Positions 1-7,882 of a stretch of DNA of 26,431 bases are shown in pieces. Below the pieces are notes generated by a model. The model saw nothing but the letters and a program-made list of their open reading frames with translations, had not been told where the DNA came from and did no database searches. This DNA is from JAITVM01 sp031551135 (GTDB lineage: Bacteria; Bacillota; Clostridia; Lachnospirales; JAITVM01). Numbering within the stretch: the first letter of the stretch is position 1; every line of letters begins with the position of its first letter. The stretch spans positions 1 through 26,431 of the forward strand of contig JAVBOA010000032.1 of the NCBI GenBank assembly GCA_031551135.1, read 5' to 3'. The position numbers were made by a program, and so were the translations under genes.

Positions 1-119
1 CAAGGATAAAAGCTCAATCTCTGGTAGATAAAGATGAAAAAGAACTTACCAGCATAAAAATTAAGCAACCGAAATTCCAGAATATTATTCAATCCAATTT
101 AAGCGATGACCTCAAATAG
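1..119 (+). CDS. 3' end of a paralogue of the 334-1203 gene (partial, cut by window edge)
   Basis: Reading from base 3 gives 38 residues up to a TAG at 117-119. These match the last 38 residues of the protein at 334-1203 except for one Ser/Thr change. At DNA level 117 of 119 bases agree with 1085-1203. The gene start is outside the window. The matching terminator behind each copy shows that the duplicated unit includes gene end plus terminator. Function is unknown. It could also be a 3' fragment left by recombination rather than the end of an intact gene. Confidence 0.8.
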   Translation, partial: RIKAQSLVDKDEKELTSIKIKQPKFQNIIQSNLSDDLK

Positions 120-125
120 TATTGT

Positions 126-160
126 ATTACACCGGCTAAAATTTGCCGGTGTAATATTTT
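126..160 (+). terminator. Intrinsic terminator after the first paralogue
   Basis: A perfect 11-bp stem (126-136 with 145-155, arms ATTACACCGGC and GCCGGTGTAAT) encloses an 8-base loop and is followed by ATTTT. It lies 6 bases after the TAG. Confidence 0.85.
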
Positions 161-333
161 AAAATTATATGTTTATTTTTTGAAATTTTGTAATTTAACA
201 GCATCTGTCAAGTTTTTAAAATACCATTCAAAAATTTTTTCACCTTCGGAGTTAGAACTTAAATAAATATACCAAAACCAATTTTTAATGCAGGTTCAAG
301 GATAGATTAAACGCATGGAAATGAGTGATATAA
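160..333. other. AT-rich spacer between the two paralogues
   Basis: No convincing ORF or structured RNA is seen. It must hold the promoter of the gene at 334, but no -35/-10 pair is good enough to call. Confidence 0.5.
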
Positions 334-1203
334 ATGCCGATTTCAAAGAGAAAGATTATCATGATTATAATTCTATTGGTCACACCGATTATAATATATT
401 TAATTAATATACAAAGAACAAAGTATTATAAAGAAAGTTTTTCAGATAAATATATGGTGAAAGAATATATGTTTGAGGAAATAATTAATCATAAGGATTA
501 TGTTGATGAGTTTCATAGGAATGTTGAATATGGAGATTTGCTAACCAATAGTTTGATACCCGATAAAAAAAATCTTGTAAGAATAAAAAATTATACTAAA
601 AAAAATGAAGACGGAACAATCTATACTATTGAAGTAAAATCTACTGAAGATGAAAAAACTGAGACAGACAAAAGCATTCCAAATGATGATTTAATACTCT
701 TTAACGCCATAATTGGAAAATCAACTGTCACAACGGATACAATAGGTATATTTAGGGTTGTATATATATTTGACAATAAAATCAAAGAATGGAAACCTTG
801 TTTTTGTACCTATGGTATTGAAAACTATATAAACTTTATGGTTGATTATTTCGATAAAACACCTTATATTAAGATGATGAGTGATTCCGTTTTTATCAGT
901 TCATTAAATTACCCATACAATGCATTAAACTACCCATACAATGAAATCGAAGGTGTCAATATCAAACCCACTGACGAAGAAAAATCGTTGGCAAAGAAAG
1001 CATATCTAAAAAGCGGTGGAAATAAAACATATTTTGATGTAATGGAAAGGGAACGCAGGGAAGGCAAAGAATTTTCAACTTTATCAAGGATAAAGGCTCA
1101 AACTCTGGTAGATAAAGATGAAAAAGAACTTACCAGCATAAAAATTAAGCAACCGAAATTCCAGAATATTATTCAATCCAATTTAAGCGATGACCTCAAA
1201 TAG
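334..1203 (+). CDS. Membrane-anchored protein of unknown function, intact tandem paralogue
   Basis: The 289-residue protein has a basic start followed by a hydrophobic stretch (about residues 7-25), so it is probably anchored in the membrane with the rest outside. The remainder is hydrophilic and rich in Lys, Asp and Glu. Residues about 190-204 hold a doubled LNYPYN heptad encoded by a 21-bp tandem duplication. I do not recognise a family. It is the only intact gene on the plus strand at this end and sits tail to tail with the conjugation operon, so it looks like cargo rather than transfer machinery. The preceding ribosome site is weak. A nearly identical C-terminus ends at base 119, so at least two copies stand in tandem. 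An immunity or surface role is possible but nothing in the sequence shows it. Confidence 0.7.
   Translation: MPISKRKIIMIIILLVTPIIIYLINIQRTKYYKESFSDKYMVKEYMFEEIINHKDYVDEFHRNVEYGDLLTNSLIPDKKNLVRIKNYTKKNEDGTIYTIEVKSTEDEKTETDKSIPNDDLILFNAIIGKSTVTTDTIGIFRVVYIFDNKIKEWKPCFCTYGIENYINFMVDYFDKTPYIKMMSDSVFISSLNYPYNALNYPYNEIEGVNIKPTDEEKSLAKKAYLKSGGNKTYFDVMERERREGKEFSTLSRIKAQTLVDKDEKELTSIKIKQPKFQNIIQSNLSDDLK
902..943 (+). repeat. 21-bp tandem duplication inside the coding region
   Basis: Bases 902-922 and 923-943 are identical at 20 of 21 positions and keep the frame, doubling the residues LNYPYN. Confidence 0.9.
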
Positions 1204-1209
1204 TATTGT

Positions 1210-1243
1210 ATTACACCGGTTAAAAAAACCGGTGTAATATTTA
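1210..1243 (+). terminator. Intrinsic terminator after the second paralogue
   Basis: A perfect 11-bp stem (1210-1220 with 1228-1238) is followed by ATTT. It is homologous to the hairpin at 126-155, but its loop-closing pair has changed from C-G to T-A on both arms. That compensatory change supports a real RNA stem. Confidence 0.8.
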
Positions 1244-1351
1244 GCACTTTATGTATCTTTTCAAATATATACAATTTTTCTATATCCGATAAATAAAATT
1301 ATAGCAATTATGGCGAAGATTTATATTTCTAATCTCTCATTTATTACTTTG

Positions 1352-1627
1352 TCATAATTTCAAAATACCAAACAAAATTTCTCTCGATTCCGGCATTAAT
1401 AATGCAATCAATCCGGCACAAGCCAAAATAATCAATCCCAGATACAATATCGCTTCTAAAATCTTGCCGGAAAGTTTCAGAATACAGATGACAAATAGCT
1501 TTAAGCCGCTCAATTCTAATACCTTTGAATCGGATATTTCGTAGCCTCTAAAAATATTAAGATTCCTGATTCTCGATTTAATGAAATCTTCCTCATATTT
1601 TTTATATAAGCCGGTTTTCAGCTTCAT
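1352..1627 (-). CDS. Small membrane protein at the distal end of the conjugation operon
   Basis: This 91-residue protein has a charged N-terminal half (about residues 1-40) and a C-terminal half with one long or two short hydrophobic segments (about 43-80). Its ATG overlaps the TGA of the upstream CpaE-like gene in an ATGA arrangement, so translation is probably coupled. It is the last gene of the leftward operon. No family is recognised. A role in assembling or anchoring the secretion apparatus is inference from position only. Confidence 0.65.
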   Translation of the reverse strand: MKLKTGLYKKYEEDFIKSRIRNLNIFRGYEISDSKVLELSGLKLFVICILKLSGKILEAILYLGLIILACAGLIALLMPESREILFGILKL

Positions 1628-2751
1628 TTGAAAAACCTCCTGGAGCGCTCTTTTTTCTTTGGCTCATTGTATTGTCCAAGTCGGTTTTTAGAAACATATT
1701 CGCTTAATAAATCAAAACACAAAGCATCGTTTGGATTCTCTGTTTCAGAATATAGAAATGGGGTATAATGCGAAAAATATGTATTATTCTTGAATTTTCG
1801 CATAAGTTTTCGAATATTTTCCTGTTCATTTTCAGGTATAAAACTAAAGATGAACTTTAAATTTTTATCGGAGCCGGCAGATTTAAAAACATTATCAATA
1901 TTTGAGATTTCCCATGCCTTTGCTCCACACACTATTATTTTTTCATCAAACATAACAAATGCCTCATAATTCATATTTTCATAAACGCCGCAATCCATAA
2001 CAAAGAAATCATAATCCAACGAAAGTATATAAGAAAGATCATTTTTATAATAAAGATGAGCATTTGGAGATTCAATAAGCCCGATATTTTTATTGCTTTT
2101 TATATCGTAGAAATCAAGGATTTTTTCGATATGCCGATTTTTATTGGCTTCCACATAACACGCCCGGCATCCGTTTCTATTTAGGAAACTTGTTATAAGA
2201 AGTGATTGTGTAGTAGTTCCGATCCGATTTTGTGTACCGCATACAGCAATTTTTATTTTCTGATTTTTTAGGTTTTCAATATCTATGTTCCCTTCAAAAG
2301 AACTTTGTAAAATATTTTCGTCGCCGTTATTTATTTTTTTGTCCATAAAACTTTCTTTGCGTTTATCGGGATTCTCGTCAATATAGCTTTCTATTTTTTT
2401 ATTAATTTCAAGACTATCGACTCCGTTACCTGTTATTATTTCACGCACTCCACTTTTTGATAATTCAATGATCAGCTCATCACTCGGCGAGTAATCTAAA
2501 GCTACCACTACAATTTTTGCAGTGTAAATTATTCTAAACGCGTTTATTGCTTCAATTATCTCAGTATCATTGTTTTTCGCCGCAGACAAGTCAAATGCCA
2601 AAATTGTTATATGGCTGAAATTATTCATTTCGCTTAAAACGAATTTTTTAATGTCTGTAGGCTTTATTATTTTTTGGATTACGATTTGCTTTTCGTCGCA
2701 AACATCATCAAGCAGCCTGCTGTTTTTTTCAGAAGAAATATAAATAAGCAA
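1624..2751 (-). CDS. CpaE-like (receiver plus MinD/ParA-type) protein with degenerate Walker A
   Basis: The 375-residue protein has two parts. Residues 1-120 look like a receiver-type Rossmann fold, with a hydrophobic strand ending in FDLSA. From about residue 165 comes a SIMIBI/MinD-like domain with ICVAGT-style entry (KIAVCGTQNRIGTTTQS), an acidic DCG after a hydrophobic strand (Walker B-like) and further alpha/beta repeats. This matches the CpaE plan of pilus and secretion systems. The P-loop is odd: the Lys before Thr-Thr is Thr (IGTTT, where GKT is expected), so ATP hydrolysis may be lost or altered. The start is TTG at 2751 with GGGAGG about 9 bases upstream, formed at the stop of the preceding small gene. 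A role in positioning or regulating the secretion channel is inferred from the family and from its place downstream of virB4. Confidence 0.7.
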   Translation of the reverse strand: MLIYISSEKNSRLLDDVCDEKQIVIQKIIKPTDIKKFVLSEMNNFSHITILAFDLSAAKNNDTEIIEAINAFRIIYTAKIVVVALDYSPSDELIIELSKSGVREIITGNGVDSLEINKKIESYIDENPDKRKESFMDKKINNGDENILQSSFEGNIDIENLKNQKIKIAVCGTQNRIGTTTQSLLITSFLNRNGCRACYVEANKNRHIEKILDFYDIKSNKNIGLIESPNAHLYYKNDLSYILSLDYDFFVMDCGVYENMNYEAFVMFDEKIIVCGAKAWEISNIDNVFKSAGSDKNLKFIFSFIPENEQENIRKLMRKFKNNTYFSHYTPFLYSETENPNDALCFDLLSEYVSKNRLGQYNEPKKKERSRRFFK

Positions 2752-2765
2752 AGCTCCATACCTCC

Positions 2766-2954
2766 CTATTGAACACGTTCATAAATTGGGTTTGTAATAG
2801 GTCTTTCTATTTTAATTTTTTGCGGAGGATTCGTTATATAAAGATACAAAATCAAAATTATTAAAACCAAATTAAAAAATAGCTCAAAAATTTCTTTTTT
2901 AATTTTAATCACTTCCCCGTAATTTCTCAAAACTCCACATACCTTTGCTTTCAT
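2766..2954 (-). CDS. Small single-pass membrane protein
   Basis: The 62-residue reading frame has one clear transmembrane segment (about residues 24-43, FFNLVLIILILYLYI) and a short polar tail. The longest version starts at ATG 2954 inside the end of the peptidase gene and has no ribosome site. A GTG at 2912 overlaps the peptidase stop but GGGGA is only one base away, so the start is unsettled. The stop TAG runs into the GGGAGG used by the CpaE-like gene. Function is unknown; it sits among secretion genes. Confidence 0.5.
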   Translation of the reverse strand: MKAKVCGVLRNYGEVIKIKKEIFELFFNLVLIILILYLYITNPPQKIKIERPITNPIYERVQ

Positions 2955-3681
2955 TGATAATCAAAGAAATATCCCATTCCAGACTGCTCAATTTTGTACT
3001 GTTCGGGTCATTTACGATGATTTTTCCGTTTTCATTTATTCCGGTTAAAACAATAAAATGCCCGGAACTGGTAAAGTGTCCGGGCTTCATGCTTGATATT
3101 ATCGGATTTCCGTTTTTTAAGCTGCTTATAATATTTTCCGCGCTGCGTGAAATTTCTGTCCCTTTTAAACCAAAATTAATTGCTCCTGATGTAAACAATC
3201 CCCAACTTGTGCCGACTCCGTCTATTCTATATCCATTTGCAGCAGAATAATCGGCGACAATTTTTGGATTTATGTTTGTATCGCCGGTTAAGCCCACAAT
3301 TACCATTGCCAGACTCGTCGGTCCGCATCCGCCAATTCCTATCGTGCTGTTTCCATACGGGCATAAATTCCAGCGTTTATCCCATTGAATAAACAACGGG
3401 ATTTCATTTTGAATATAATCGCCGGAAATATCTATTAACATACCCTCTCCGTAATAGCCGTATTTTACTTGGAAATCCGAAACCATTTCTGTATGCTTAG
3501 CTCCGCCGTCGCCGAAAATTGATGCGAATACTTCAAGCGGATTCGTAATAAAATATATAGGAAATGCAATCAGTGAAATAAATAAAACAACGGTAACAAT
3601 AAGAACATTTATTAATTTTTCTCGACTTTCTTCATCAAATAAAAGTTTTAATAATATCTGCAAAACTATTTTTACATTCAA
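2905..3681 (-). CDS. Membrane-anchored C39-type cysteine peptidase
   Basis: After an N-terminal membrane segment (VLIVTVVLFISLIAFPIYFI) and a short linker comes a papain-like Peptidase_C39_2-type domain. It opens with IQWDKRW, then has the catalytic Cys in GGCGPTSLAMV, the His in SSGHFIVLTG and the Asp/Asn in VNDPNS. The domain would lie outside the cell, so a role in trimming cell-wall or envelope proteins to let the transfer channel through is likely but inferred. Many Gram-positive conjugation operons have a wall hydrolase (NlpC/P60, CHAP or lysozyme) at this place. I chose TTG 3681, just after the virB4 stop, because GGGGGG stands 7 bases upstream. The longer frame to TTG 3735 or ATG 3720 overlaps virB4 and has no ribosome site. 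Confidence 0.75.
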   Translation of the reverse strand: MNVKIVLQILLKLLFDEESREKLINVLIVTVVLFISLIAFPIYFITNPLEVFASIFGDGGAKHTEMVSDFQVKYGYYGEGMLIDISGDYIQNEIPLFIQWDKRWNLCPYGNSTIGIGGCGPTSLAMVIVGLTGDTNINPKIVADYSAANGYRIDGVGTSWGLFTSGAINFGLKGTEISRSAENIISSLKNGNPIISSMKPGHFTSSGHFIVLTGINENGKIIVNDPNSTKLSSLEWDISLIINESKGMWSFEKLRGSD

Positions 3682-3682
3682 A

Positions 3683-5521
3683 TTAACGCCCCCCGGCAGT
3701 TCCGATATATTCAAATTCATATTCCGGAATTTCAAATATTACATGCGCTCGTTTCGAGCCGACTAAAAACAGGCCGTGCCCTCTCTTTCTCGCAAAAAGC
3801 AAATCCTGTTCAGCTTCGGTCAAGCTAAGCAGTTCAGCAGTTTCCTTTAAATTACGGCCATCGGTACCCATCAGAACTTTAAAGCAAGAAGAATCCAGCA
3901 AAGCCTGTCCGTATGTTTTAATTTCAGGCGCAATAAAATCTACAACGCTATGCGAAACAATTGCAATCCCTGCTTCATATTTTCTTGCACGTTTCACTGC
4001 ATTTCGGAGAAAAACAAGGCTCTGCGGAACTTGCGGATCAATTAAAAGATATCCCTCATCACAGATCAGCAAAGTTTTTTCATTCCTATTAAAAGACATC
4101 TGTTCCCAGCACCAAGTCAGGACATTGAAATATTGAGTTTTTTTAATTGTCTCAGAAGCATTTTGCAAATCATGAGTATCCAAAACAACGATTCGGCTTT
4201 GATACTCAATGCTCGTATGACCGTTCCATAAAAATCTATCCGAACCGATTGCAATATCTCTAAAGAGACTTGCCAATAATTCATAATTATTTTCTTCTGA
4301 TTGACGCAAAGCTTTTTCTTTCGCCTTAGATTTTTTAAGCAATAGTTTATATAAATCCGCAAAGACCGGAAAATTCGAATTTTTCAGCTTTGAAGTATCT
4401 GTATCCCATAAGATTCCAAAGTTTTTATATAGCTCTTCGAGAGTTTCTTTTAACAAAGCTTTTTGTATATCATTTAGGCTCGGCAGATACAAACTAAAGA
4501 AAATATCAAGTGTTTTCATATGTAACGCCATATCTCCCATACCGTTTTCTTTTTCAAAAAGCTTTTCGTTCTCGTCCTCTTCATCATTTGGAACGGGTCT
4601 TATTTGAAGCGGATTAATCATTCCGTTACTGCTGCCACCGACATTTATCCAATCTCCATTTAGCTTTTTGCAGAGTTCTTTCAGCTCGCGCTCGGGATCG
4701 ATTGCCAGAATTTTAGTGCCTTTCATATACTCAGAAAGTATTAAATGTTTAACAACCGTCGACTTGCCTATGCCCGGCACGCCCATAATTACCCAATTCG
4801 TGTTTGTTCTGTCACCGCCGCGAAGCCATGAATCGATTATGACAAGTCCGCCGTTTGAATCCTTGGCAAAATAAAAACCCTCGCCATCATTATATCCGGA
4901 AGATGAAAACGGAAAGCCTCCGGTGAATGTTGACAAGGGTACTATTCTTTTTATTATGTTACTTATTTTCTCATCTGTCGGATAATATGGCGAAATTGTT
5001 CTAAAGGCTTGTTTTTGAAGATTTGCCATTCCACGAATTTTACACCTTAAAGCCGCGATAACACTTTCCGATTTTCTGCAAATTTTCTGAAACAGCGCTT
5101 TATCAGACGATAAAGGCATGATTAAAGAGACAAGCTGTCCTACAGACTCTCCGTTCTGATCAATCTGCTTCATGATGCGTTCACCGTCTTCTGCACCTTT
5201 CTCCGCTCTTTGGCGAGTCAGAGGATCAGATGTACTTTCAGCAATGCCGCGATTTTGCGTAACATTTCGTGATATTGCTTCGATTAATTCCGTACTGTCT
5301 ATCGGTTCAAACGCAAAGCAAATTACAGTTCCCGGGATATTAGAAATCTTGGCAAGCCACCCGAGTTCAACAGTAGTCGGATATTTTATAATGCCATAAA
5401 TTTTTGCATGATTTTCACCGATTTCCAAGCTGTTGGAGCGAAATTCAATGCCGTTTATGGGCGTTATAATATTTGAAAGTGCAGGATTAAATACAATTTT
5501 ATCAGCTTCTTTTTTTCTCAT
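3683..5521 (-). CDS. virB4: VirB4/TraE-family conjugation ATPase, catalytic part
   Basis: The 612-residue protein powers type IV secretion and pilus or channel assembly at the inner face of the membrane. It holds Walker A (GVPGIGKSTVVKHL, about residue 245-258), the following acidic strand (ILAIDPERE), Walker B (LLICDEGYLLID, about 485-497) and the C-terminal FLVGSKRAHV strand typical of VirB4. It begins in the middle of the usual fold: the first 200 residues of a VirB4 (normally about 800 in all) are in the separate upstream ORF 5525-6148. The start ATG follows AGGTGA at 4-5 bases, and this ribosome site lies in the last codons of that ORF. So the split is at a translated junction and does not look like a simple frameshift. 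Confidence 0.9.
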   Translation of the reverse strand: MRKKEADKIVFNPALSNIITPINGIEFRSNSLEIGENHAKIYGIIKYPTTVELGWLAKISNIPGTVICFAFEPIDSTELIEAISRNVTQNRGIAESTSDPLTRQRAEKGAEDGERIMKQIDQNGESVGQLVSLIMPLSSDKALFQKICRKSESVIAALRCKIRGMANLQKQAFRTISPYYPTDEKISNIIKRIVPLSTFTGGFPFSSSGYNDGEGFYFAKDSNGGLVIIDSWLRGGDRTNTNWVIMGVPGIGKSTVVKHLILSEYMKGTKILAIDPERELKELCKKLNGDWINVGGSSNGMINPLQIRPVPNDEEDENEKLFEKENGMGDMALHMKTLDIFFSLYLPSLNDIQKALLKETLEELYKNFGILWDTDTSKLKNSNFPVFADLYKLLLKKSKAKEKALRQSEENNYELLASLFRDIAIGSDRFLWNGHTSIEYQSRIVVLDTHDLQNASETIKKTQYFNVLTWCWEQMSFNRNEKTLLICDEGYLLIDPQVPQSLVFLRNAVKRARKYEAGIAIVSHSVVDFIAPEIKTYGQALLDSSCFKVLMGTDGRNLKETAELLSLTEAEQDLLFARKRGHGLFLVGSKRAHVIFEIPEYEFEYIGTAGGR

Positions 5522-5524
5522 AAT

Positions 5525-6148
5525 TCACCTCGCACCGTTTAAAATCGGTATACTTGCGTAACTGCTGCTGTCTTCCAAATGAGCATAAGCCGGATTTGCA
5601 AATAAATTACAGAGTTTAATAATCATACCTTGGTCTGCAATTTCTGTTCGGATACCTGCGTTTTCAAATTTACCGGCAAACTCAGCTGCACGTTTTAATA
5701 ATTCTCTTTCGCTTCCGTCGATAAATTTTTCCCAAATAATTATATAAAACAATCTTTCGCTGACTTCTCCGTCCATCGCAAAATTGTTCATAGTAATAAT
5801 TGCATTTTTTAATAAATCCTTTTGAACCGGATCAGTTGAAACTGAATAAGCATCGCTTAATTCGTAAACAAGCCTGCTTATGTCAACCGGACGGCTGATT
5901 ATAAAGAGCTTAAACGGTTTTCGTTCATTTGATAATTCCGCCGCCAATAAACGATTCAATTTTATTTTTTCCTGTTCAGATAATAAATCTATATTTATCG
6001 GCGAAAGCTTTATATAAGCAAAAATTAAATTGTCCTTCGAATAAAGTATATTTCCTTTAATATCTTTTACATTTAAAAAATCATTTGCCGTAATTTCTTT
6101 TGAAGTAAACCCTTTATTCTTCTTTTTTGATTTGAATATCAAAGCCAT
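5525..6148 (-). CDS. VirB4 N-terminal domain as a separate protein
   Basis: The 207 residues resemble the N-terminal region of VirB4/TrsE proteins: a basic start, an ITANDFLNVKDIKGNILYS strand pair, then the helical LSEQEKIKLNRLLAAELS block. It ends where the catalytic ORF begins, 3 bases away. Together the two ORFs total 819 residues, a normal VirB4 length. Both probably act as one complex at the membrane. The start may be ATG 6148 (AGGAGG only 1 base away) or, more likely by spacing, TTG 6142, which overlaps the prgI TGA. A sequencing error cannot be excluded, but the in-place ribosome site for the second half argues for a real split. Confidence 0.75.
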   Translation of the reverse strand: MALIFKSKKKNKGFTSKEITANDFLNVKDIKGNILYSKDNLIFAYIKLSPINIDLLSEQEKIKLNRLLAAELSNERKPFKLFIISRPVDISRLVYELSDAYSVSTDPVQKDLLKNAIITMNNFAMDGEVSERLFYIIIWEKFIDGSERELLKRAAEFAGKFENAGIRTEIADQGMIIKLCNLFANPAYAHLEDSSSYASIPILNGAR

Positions 6149-6447
6149 TCCTCCTTGTAGCCGTAAATATATTTCTTCTGCGAAAATAAAAATTTAAAAA
6201 AATTCAATATAAAACCCATAATCGACTGATTATTTCGGTCTTTTATAATTACAGTAATCGTTAGCGCAACCATTATCAGCGCAAAAAGCACAGCTAATGT
6301 TGTGTTTTCTGTACGATTATAAATAATAATGGCTATTAACGAGCTGATTACTGCCGAAATTAAAGTTATAATCAATTCAAAAGTTCCGTAACCCTCAAAA
6401 AATTCGAGGCGGGTTTTGATATTCGACGGTATATATAAAACTTCCAT
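6139..6447 (-). CDS. PrgI-family / VirB3-like membrane protein
   Basis: This 102-residue protein starts with VLYIPSNIKTR and carries two transmembrane segments (about residues 23-43 and 50-68), then a basic tail ending near GYKEEWL. This is the layout of PrgI-family proteins, the VirB3 counterpart of Gram-positive conjugation systems, which dock VirB4 to the membrane. Its place directly before virB4 fits. The start has AGGAGG 5 bases upstream, merged with the TAG of the preceding gene. Its end overlaps the next gene by up to 10 bases. Confidence 0.85.
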   Translation of the reverse strand: MEVLYIPSNIKTRLEFFEGYGTFELIITLISAVISSLIAIIIYNRTENTTLAVLFALIMVALTITVIIKDRNNQSIMGFILNFFKFLFSQKKYIYGYKEEWL

Positions 6448-6456
6448 CTTATCCTC

Positions 6457-6666
6457 CTAACCAAAATACCCGATTATTAAATCTTTTATCTGAAAAATAG
6501 ATTCAACAAAAACATATATCGAAAGAATATTTTTAATTCTTTTTTTATATTGCTTGCTGTCATCCTCGTTAATAGCGATATGAATACAGCAATATATTAT
6601 TCGAAAAATCACCCCAAGCCGGATAAGATTAATAAGCACGCTTGATAATTCATTTATAATACTCAA
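6457..6666 (-). CDS. Small two-pass membrane protein between VirB6-like and PrgI genes
   Basis: This 69-residue protein has two hydrophobic segments (about residues 12-30 and 46-66) joined by a charged loop with KKRIKN. It starts at TTG 6666; AGGAG stands 7-8 bases upstream and no in-frame ATG is available, so the TTG is well supported. The family is not recognised. Its size and topology would suit a channel or pilin-like subunit, but the better pilin candidate is at 7562-7882. Confidence 0.65.
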   Translation of the reverse strand: MSIINELSSVLINLIRLGVIFRIIYCCIHIAINEDDSKQYKKRIKNILSIYVFVESIFQIKDLIIGYFG

Positions 6667-6676
6667 ATTTTCTCTC

Positions 6677-7510
6677 CTATTTTAATTTCCCAATTGCATG
6701 TTTAATCATTCCGAAGGTTCTCGCTGTATGATAAATGCCTCCCATGCCACTACCTCCCGTAACAAGCATAAATTCCTGAATAAATTTCGGAGTTCTAAGA
6801 GACAGCATCATTGCAGCAATGCCCCAAAATACATGAGTATTTATCATTAAGCCGATAGCCAGTTTACATAAAAATATTTGCACGATAATCGTTACAGCTG
6901 ATTGAAAAAACTTTTTCATATAACTTCCGAATACGCCTTTATCACTGTCCAAAAGTCCGATTGCGGCTATCGGCAGGGCAATTTTCAAAATTAACATTTC
7001 CATTCCACGTTGCAAAAATTGAATATACAAAAAGAAAAAGCAGATAAAGAAAATTAGTGATAAAATCGCCGTGAAAATACCAAGCGAAGCCACGCCGTTA
7101 ATAATAATGCTCCAATCATAATTTAAATCATTTCCGAGCGCAGAAAGGACATCATTTATAAAATCGCTTACTGACGATGCAATCCAACCATATAATGTTT
7201 TCGAACTCAGCGCCACTACGGTTGCACGAAGAAAATTTGTAAGCAGTGAAATCGGTTCTATATCAGGTTCTCCGTCCAGCCACAAAACATAAAAATCAAA
7301 GCATTTTTTCAGGAATTTAAGAACTATCAATGAAATCCCGAAATTAAATGCAAGATTGAAAATGCTTTCAAATCCACTGCTTCCTAAAATAGTGTCCATA
7401 TACTGCTCTGCATAAAGCGTTATCGGTATAATGCTTTCGAGTATATTATCAAGATAAACAAGCGCCGAGGTCAGAATTGCCGAAATTAGGGCTATAAGTA
7501 TTACATCCAT
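6677..7510 (-). CDS. VirB6/TrbL-like polytopic channel protein
   Basis: The 277-residue protein has about six hydrophobic segments, the middle ones long (GIFTAILSLIFFICFFFLYIQ and the following pair), and a C-terminal Gly-rich patch (TGGSGMGGIYH) before a basic tail. This is the usual layout of the VirB6-like protein in Firmicute conjugation operons, which forms the inner-membrane part of the channel. The neighbours, pilin-like upstream and PrgI/VirB4 downstream, give the standard order. AGGAG stands about 6 bases before the ATG. Confidence 0.8.
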   Translation of the reverse strand: MDVILIALISAILTSALVYLDNILESIIPITLYAEQYMDTILGSSGFESIFNLAFNFGISLIVLKFLKKCFDFYVLWLDGEPDIEPISLLTNFLRATVVALSSKTLYGWIASSVSDFINDVLSALGNDLNYDWSIIINGVASLGIFTAILSLIFFICFFFLYIQFLQRGMEMLILKIALPIAAIGLLDSDKGVFGSYMKKFFQSAVTIIVQIFLCKLAIGLMINTHVFWGIAAMMLSLRTPKFIQEFMLVTGGSGMGGIYHTARTFGMIKHAIGKLK

Positions 7511-7527
7511 TTTCGTCTCCTCTCAAA

Positions 7528-7547
7528 GCGCATAGTTTTCTATGCGC
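7528..7547 (-). other. Perfect hairpin between pilin-like and VirB6-like genes
   Basis: GCGCATAG (7528-7535) and CTATGCGC (7540-7547) form an 8-bp stem with a four-base loop, plus a G-U pair outside it. It lies in the 51-base gap after the pilin-like gene. No U-run follows, so it is more likely an mRNA-stability or partial attenuation element than a full terminator. Confidence 0.65.
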
Positions 7548-7561
7548 CATTTTCAGTATAA

Positions 7562-7882
7562 TTATTTGTAATATCCCAAGACCAAATTTACCACTACACT
7601 TGCCAATACAGCGAATACACAAGAAACAATAGCCACAATTACGCGGTCGTTCCAGCGTTTATGATCATGTTCCTCAGACATTCCTTTTCTTATAAAAAAG
7701 TAAATCACGACTAAAATCGTGATAATCGGTGCTACTATTAACGCCCATGTTGTTGCATCGCCTATTAGTTTTTCTGTTCCTTTTGCAAGTTTGCTTGAGC
7801 CAATCTCGCCTGCCAAAACTGTTTGCATATTTAAAATCACACCAAGAATAAAAGCAAACAAAAATCTAAATTTATTCCTCAT
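7562..7882 (-). CDS. VirB2/TrbC-like pilin or channel subunit
   Basis: From ATG 7882 the product has 106 residues: a signal peptide (MRNKFRFLFAFILGVILN, probable cleavage after VLAG), then two transmembrane segments (about residues 42-63 and 80-102) separated by a short charged loop (RKGMSEEHDHKRW). This is the VirB2/TrbC layout, as in the TrbC/Maff2-type proteins of Gram-positive elements. I chose this start because GGAG stands 6 bases upstream. The longer frame to 7918 lacks a ribosome site and runs into virD4. It overlaps the virD4 end by 11 bases. Confidence 0.75.
   Translation of the reverse strand: MRNKFRFLFAFILGVILNMQTVLAGEIGSSKLAKGTEKLIGDATTWALIVAPIITILVVIYFFIRKGMSEEHDHKRWNDRVIVAIVSCVFAVLASVVVNLVLGYYK

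Noticed and set aside
4117..4362. 81-codon ORF in another frame within virB4
   Set aside because: It has a coding-shadow composition and no ribosome site or recognisable pattern, unlike the nested TnpV ORF.
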